Below are positions 63,401-64,000 of a DNA stretch of 64,000 nucleotides, piece after piece. The notes beneath the pieces are model-generated. The model did not search any database. It saw only the letters and a list, made by a program, of their open reading frames with translations, and was not told the DNA's origin. Both the position numbers and the translations under genes were made by a program. The DNA comes from Hymenobacter actinosclerus (GTDB taxonomy: Bacteria > Bacteroidota > Bacteroidia > Cytophagales > Hymenobacteraceae): assembly GCF_900111515.1 (NCBI RefSeq), contig NZ_FOHS01000002.1, positions 558,001 to 622,000 on the forward strand. Direction: 5' to 3'. Position 1 is the stretch's first letter. Each line of letters begins with the position of its first letter.

Positions 63401-64000
63401 GCGAATCTTACCATATTCATTTGGTGGACATTGACAACGACGGCGACCTGGACGTTGTTAGCCTGTCCTCTCCCTCAACCCAGCCCAGAGTTTCAAGCGT
63501 AAATATCAGCCGCAACAACGGCCAGGGCCAGTTTACTACCACGCGGTTCGACGTGGCCATCGGCACCAGTTCCCTGACGGTGGGCGACCTGGACGGCGAC
63601 GGCGACTTGGACCTGCTGCTGAACTCCTACTGGGGCGAGCCGGCCGAAATCCGGCTCAACAACGGCCGGGGCGAGTTTCTGAACTTCCGCTCGTCTGACG
63701 CCAACGGCACATTGCTGTGCGATGTGGACAACGACGGCGACCTGGACCTGATTGGCGGCGACCGGGATGCGCCCGGCTACAACGTCCGCCTCAACGGCCC
63801 AACCCCGCCGCCCATAATTAGCAGCTTCGCGCCGGCTGCTGGCCCCGTAGGTACTACGGTGGTTGTTACCGGCAGTGGCTTTCAGGGAGCTACCGAGGTG
63901 CGCTTCAATGGCACGGCGGCCCCCGGCTTCGTGGTTAATTCAGCCACTCAAATCACCGTGAAAGTGCCGCTGGGGGCCAGTACAGGGCCGCTGTCCGTAG
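57451..64000 (+). CDS. Giant modular secreted protein (Ig-like, FG-GAP/VCBS, IPT/TIG repeats), 3' truncated by the window
   Basis: Open frame runs from the stop at 57370 to the right edge without a stop; over 2180 codons visible. There is no in-frame ATG at the start: TTG 57451 (encodes AKTATSVPALF) is preferred, with GTG 57496 as alternative; both lead to the signal RRGCLLAVGLAGLPAAVQAQ. Four modules follow, each with an Ig-like (Big_5-type, SAPRNAAIGVNFSQPI) domain, about 6-9 FG-GAP/VCBS units with the DxDxDGDxD calcium motif, and one IPT/TIG domain (PASGPVGS, VPAGA). It looks like a T9SS-exported surface adhesin; the sorting domain would be beyond the edge. Confidence 0.88.
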   Translation, partial: MAKTATSVPALFSSIVSAGAGAAWRRGCLLAVGLAGLPAAVQAQVTVLSRQPARNAVSAPRNAAIGVNFSQPITPASAGKMSVQGSLLRGQRPGSVSGGGTAQLTFLPNPAFAPGEVVSVSLPATLTGTSGSALARQVYQFTAATGGTGRGFFIDTTIVAAVTSSRQVLGDLDNDGDLDLVTQGGLFGGRVYLNDGAGRYRFKINVIAAQEAAGMTLADVDRDGDLDLLICDAKNNSVSICLNDGTGTFTDALHSGFQDAPVGARPVSVATGDIDGDGDLDFVTANADEGTSTIYRNGGPNEALGIYYYSPVTVAMGAGPTSVVLADIDNDGDLDLLTANAGTPARPAGEVRVRLNNGLGVFGTSSVLVLPVGMAPVELLAADIDNDGDLDLLTADAGGASISLRLNNGYGGFAGSATLALPPGSTPSGLRAADVDADGDLDLVIAQGKGGRVFTYLNTGGSFALQARALRLSRDPAAPETSSGVTLGDVDGDGDLDLLTANDRGDVVLSLNQSPPPPLPPPTIAALTPAAAPVGATITITGANLTDLVGIRFGGVLAPDFRLGGAGSTVAVTVPAGAVSGPVTIETAEAGTGTSPLPFTVTIPVPVLLTGITPPRNAVSVPVGSAVTAVFSQPITAASAPELRVFSSRRQGRLAGTLAGAGSATLSFSPAQPFAPGEQVSVSLPARLRDAAGNPVGAQVVQFTAATGGTGQLNFATGTSTATGSLSAEATVVGDVDGDGDLDLLTGESGGSVAVKLRLNNGQGTFGAPKSLTSSQGVLTALQLADVDADGDLDLLMASYGKVTVLRNNGQGGFTAYSTFSIRSATQQLLMADLDADGDLDLVVRTTSSAEGWLNDGSGTFSEAPYLSLAFSVAAVTLGDVDGDGDLDLVVAGAINGLYSQPVVEAKLNDGTGQFTAGPRLLLNKTPTQVALADVDANGHLDLLVRYAGSYQTEEGGTLIRLNDGMGTFSGTADLPLPGMGMVVGDADADGDLDLITHSHVALGNGAGSFSAIVPIAGAEPYTRLVAAADLDGDQDLDVVSVGAYLLALRFNQPAPAPTITALMPASGPVGSTVLITGTNFIGVRAVAFNGVAAPVYTVRSATELVATVPAGATSGLVAVSTPAGQATSKVRFEVTLPIAVVAVSPTRNQASAPTNTAISATFDQAISAASAAGLRVHSLGRGLRGGTIAGGGTSQLTFTPAKAFGPGERVSVSLPASLAGNSGSGSVRPQVFQFMAAAAGTGTGLFDTIGTANVPLVYRSNSLTVGDLNNDGNPDFITNDGYVHLNSGGGSFRAGTRVPVSSLYGTTPGLALGDLNNDGKLDIVTNGGSVFLNNGLATFTEQSIFINKTAIIPNLTLGDLDGDGDLDLLLLKSSADSLYIRFNDGTGRFPTYQGIRLDYRPTGVITGDVDNDGDLDVIVACGGLTGPNANSLNICFNNGQGLLTRVVRLPTASGDIQRVVLGDLDNDGDLDLATNNGSVYRNDGQGNFLSSQKIPACWDLALGDVDADGDLDLVLVGSPISSAPFSAVLLNDGQATFSTGVAPASLPAARDGLALTDVDGDGDLDLLVVASDENAAYLRLNQRIARPALTAVTPASGLPGAAVMLTGTDLIGTTEVTFNGTPAPDFTVNSATQITVRVPAGAASGLISVRNPKGSANSPQAFTVLRPVPVLSVSPAPNATAAPGAAVTVTFGQAVPVNSAATLAVFSQRRGGLLAGSRQGAGTSTFTFTPDRPFLAGEQLSVSIPAYTEANQNRVRKQVYQFRAAVGGTGRGYFEAPTKVEADEESLLELGDVTGDGLVDMVILNRPSVEVRPNNGAGGFLAVSTSIAIDTDELRPDFVLGDVDNDGDLDIVVSVSGLKLLVLLNNGAGAFPQRHEVKLTEEPTQLNLADMDADGDLDIIMSNQGHSACTIVLGFNDGTGRFGGLTSTYLSNGTNVLFTNTEIGDVDGDGDLDLLINNNAPYLLLNDGHGKLAAPIDAQFADGESYHIHLVDIDNDGDLDVVSLSSPSTQPRVSSVNISRNNGQGQFTTTRFDVAIGTSSLTVGDLDGDGDLDLLLNSYWGEPAEIRLNNGRGEFLNFRSSDANGTLLCDVDNDGDLDLIGGDRDAPGYNVRLNGPTPPPIISSFAPAAGPVGTTVVVTGSGFQGATEVRFNGTAAPGFVVNSATQITVKVPLGASTGPLSV
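57583..64000 (+). repeat. Four tandem large modules within the giant protein gene
   Basis: Modules start near 57583, 59263, 60865 and 62455 (about 1680, 1602, 1590 and over 1545 bp). Each begins with the Ig-like domain (x-SPxRNxxSAP type) and ends with the TIG domain; GGCGACGGCGACCTGGACCT recurs roughly 25 times in the FG-GAP stretches. The DNA is repetitive enough to recombine. Confidence 0.85.

Noticed and set aside
57970-63750. Regularly spaced near-identical DNA (GACGGCGACCTGGACCT) resembling a CRISPR or minisatellite
   Set aside because: It is in-frame codon repetition of the FG-GAP calcium motif; unit spacing and coding frame fit protein repeats, and there are no spacer/repeat arrays.

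Overview
The window is high-GC DNA from a Bacteroidota chromosome, most likely a Hymenobacter-like member of the Cytophagales/Hymenobacteraceae (inferred from gene content; no rRNA is present). Supporting signs are a type IX secretion (T9SS) C-terminal domain, a TonB receptor with an N-terminal carboxypeptidase-regulatory-like domain, DUF4266/DUF3570 genes, a DUF5117/DUF4953-type zinc protease, several TAnnTTTG-like -7 elements, and the near absence of Shine-Dalgarno sequences. I see no tRNA, rRNA, CRISPR array, transposase, prophage or plasmid gene. It looks like ordinary chromosome with many short palindromic intergenic repeats.

Layout. 0-8 kb: secreted polysaccharide deacetylase, dapA, a lone LutA-type CCG-domain protein, an HMG-CoA lyase-like enzyme, a receiver-only regulator with a multi-PAS histidine kinase, and an M23 lipoprotein. 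8.4-11.7 kb: a four-gene exported redox cluster (thioredoxin-fold, ApbE flavin transferase, DUF4266 mini-lipoprotein ending Cys-Gly-Cys-Asn, DUF3570 outer-membrane protein). 12-20.8 kb: envelope and exported proteins (lipoprotein, barrel + subtilase pair, OmpA lipoprotein, AT-hook-like small protein, M28 peptidase, histidine phosphatase, T9SS cargo). 20.9-23.6 kb: a two-gene glycine-betaine-type ABC importer whose permease carries a substrate-binding domain with its two halves in swapped order (circular permutation). 23.7-31.3 kb: glycosyltransferase, OmpR/HK two-component pair, surE, lipoprotein, DoxX, M14 peptidase. 31.4-42.2 kb (mostly minus strand): ribBA, proC, two glycosyltransferases, a K+ channel/TrkA protein, dnaG, and a secreted esterase/ChaN-like protein. 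42.4-54.5 kb: Mrp ATPase, coiled-coil membrane protein, TonB receptor, SUKH and Imm51-like immunity-type proteins, and an RND efflux trio (adaptor, pump, outer-membrane factor). 54.6-57.1 kb: large zinc protease. 57.45 kb to the right edge: the start of a giant secreted protein of repeated [Ig-like - many FG-GAP/VCBS calcium motifs - IPT/TIG] modules, cut by the window end.

How things fit. Much of the coding is for the envelope: at least five exported peptidases (M23, S8, M28, M14, DUF5117-type), lipoproteins, outer-membrane barrels and a modular adhesin-like protein. Housekeeping functions (dapA, ribBA, proC, dnaG, mrp, surE) are interspersed.

The most unusual items are (1) the circularly permuted binding domain in the osmoprotectant importer, (2) the Trx/ApbE/DUF4266/DUF3570 cluster, (3) the modular repeat protein, and (4) at least seven families of long intergenic palindromes, several of which share a GTTGAAC(A)GC-like motif in the spacer between otherwise unrelated arms.
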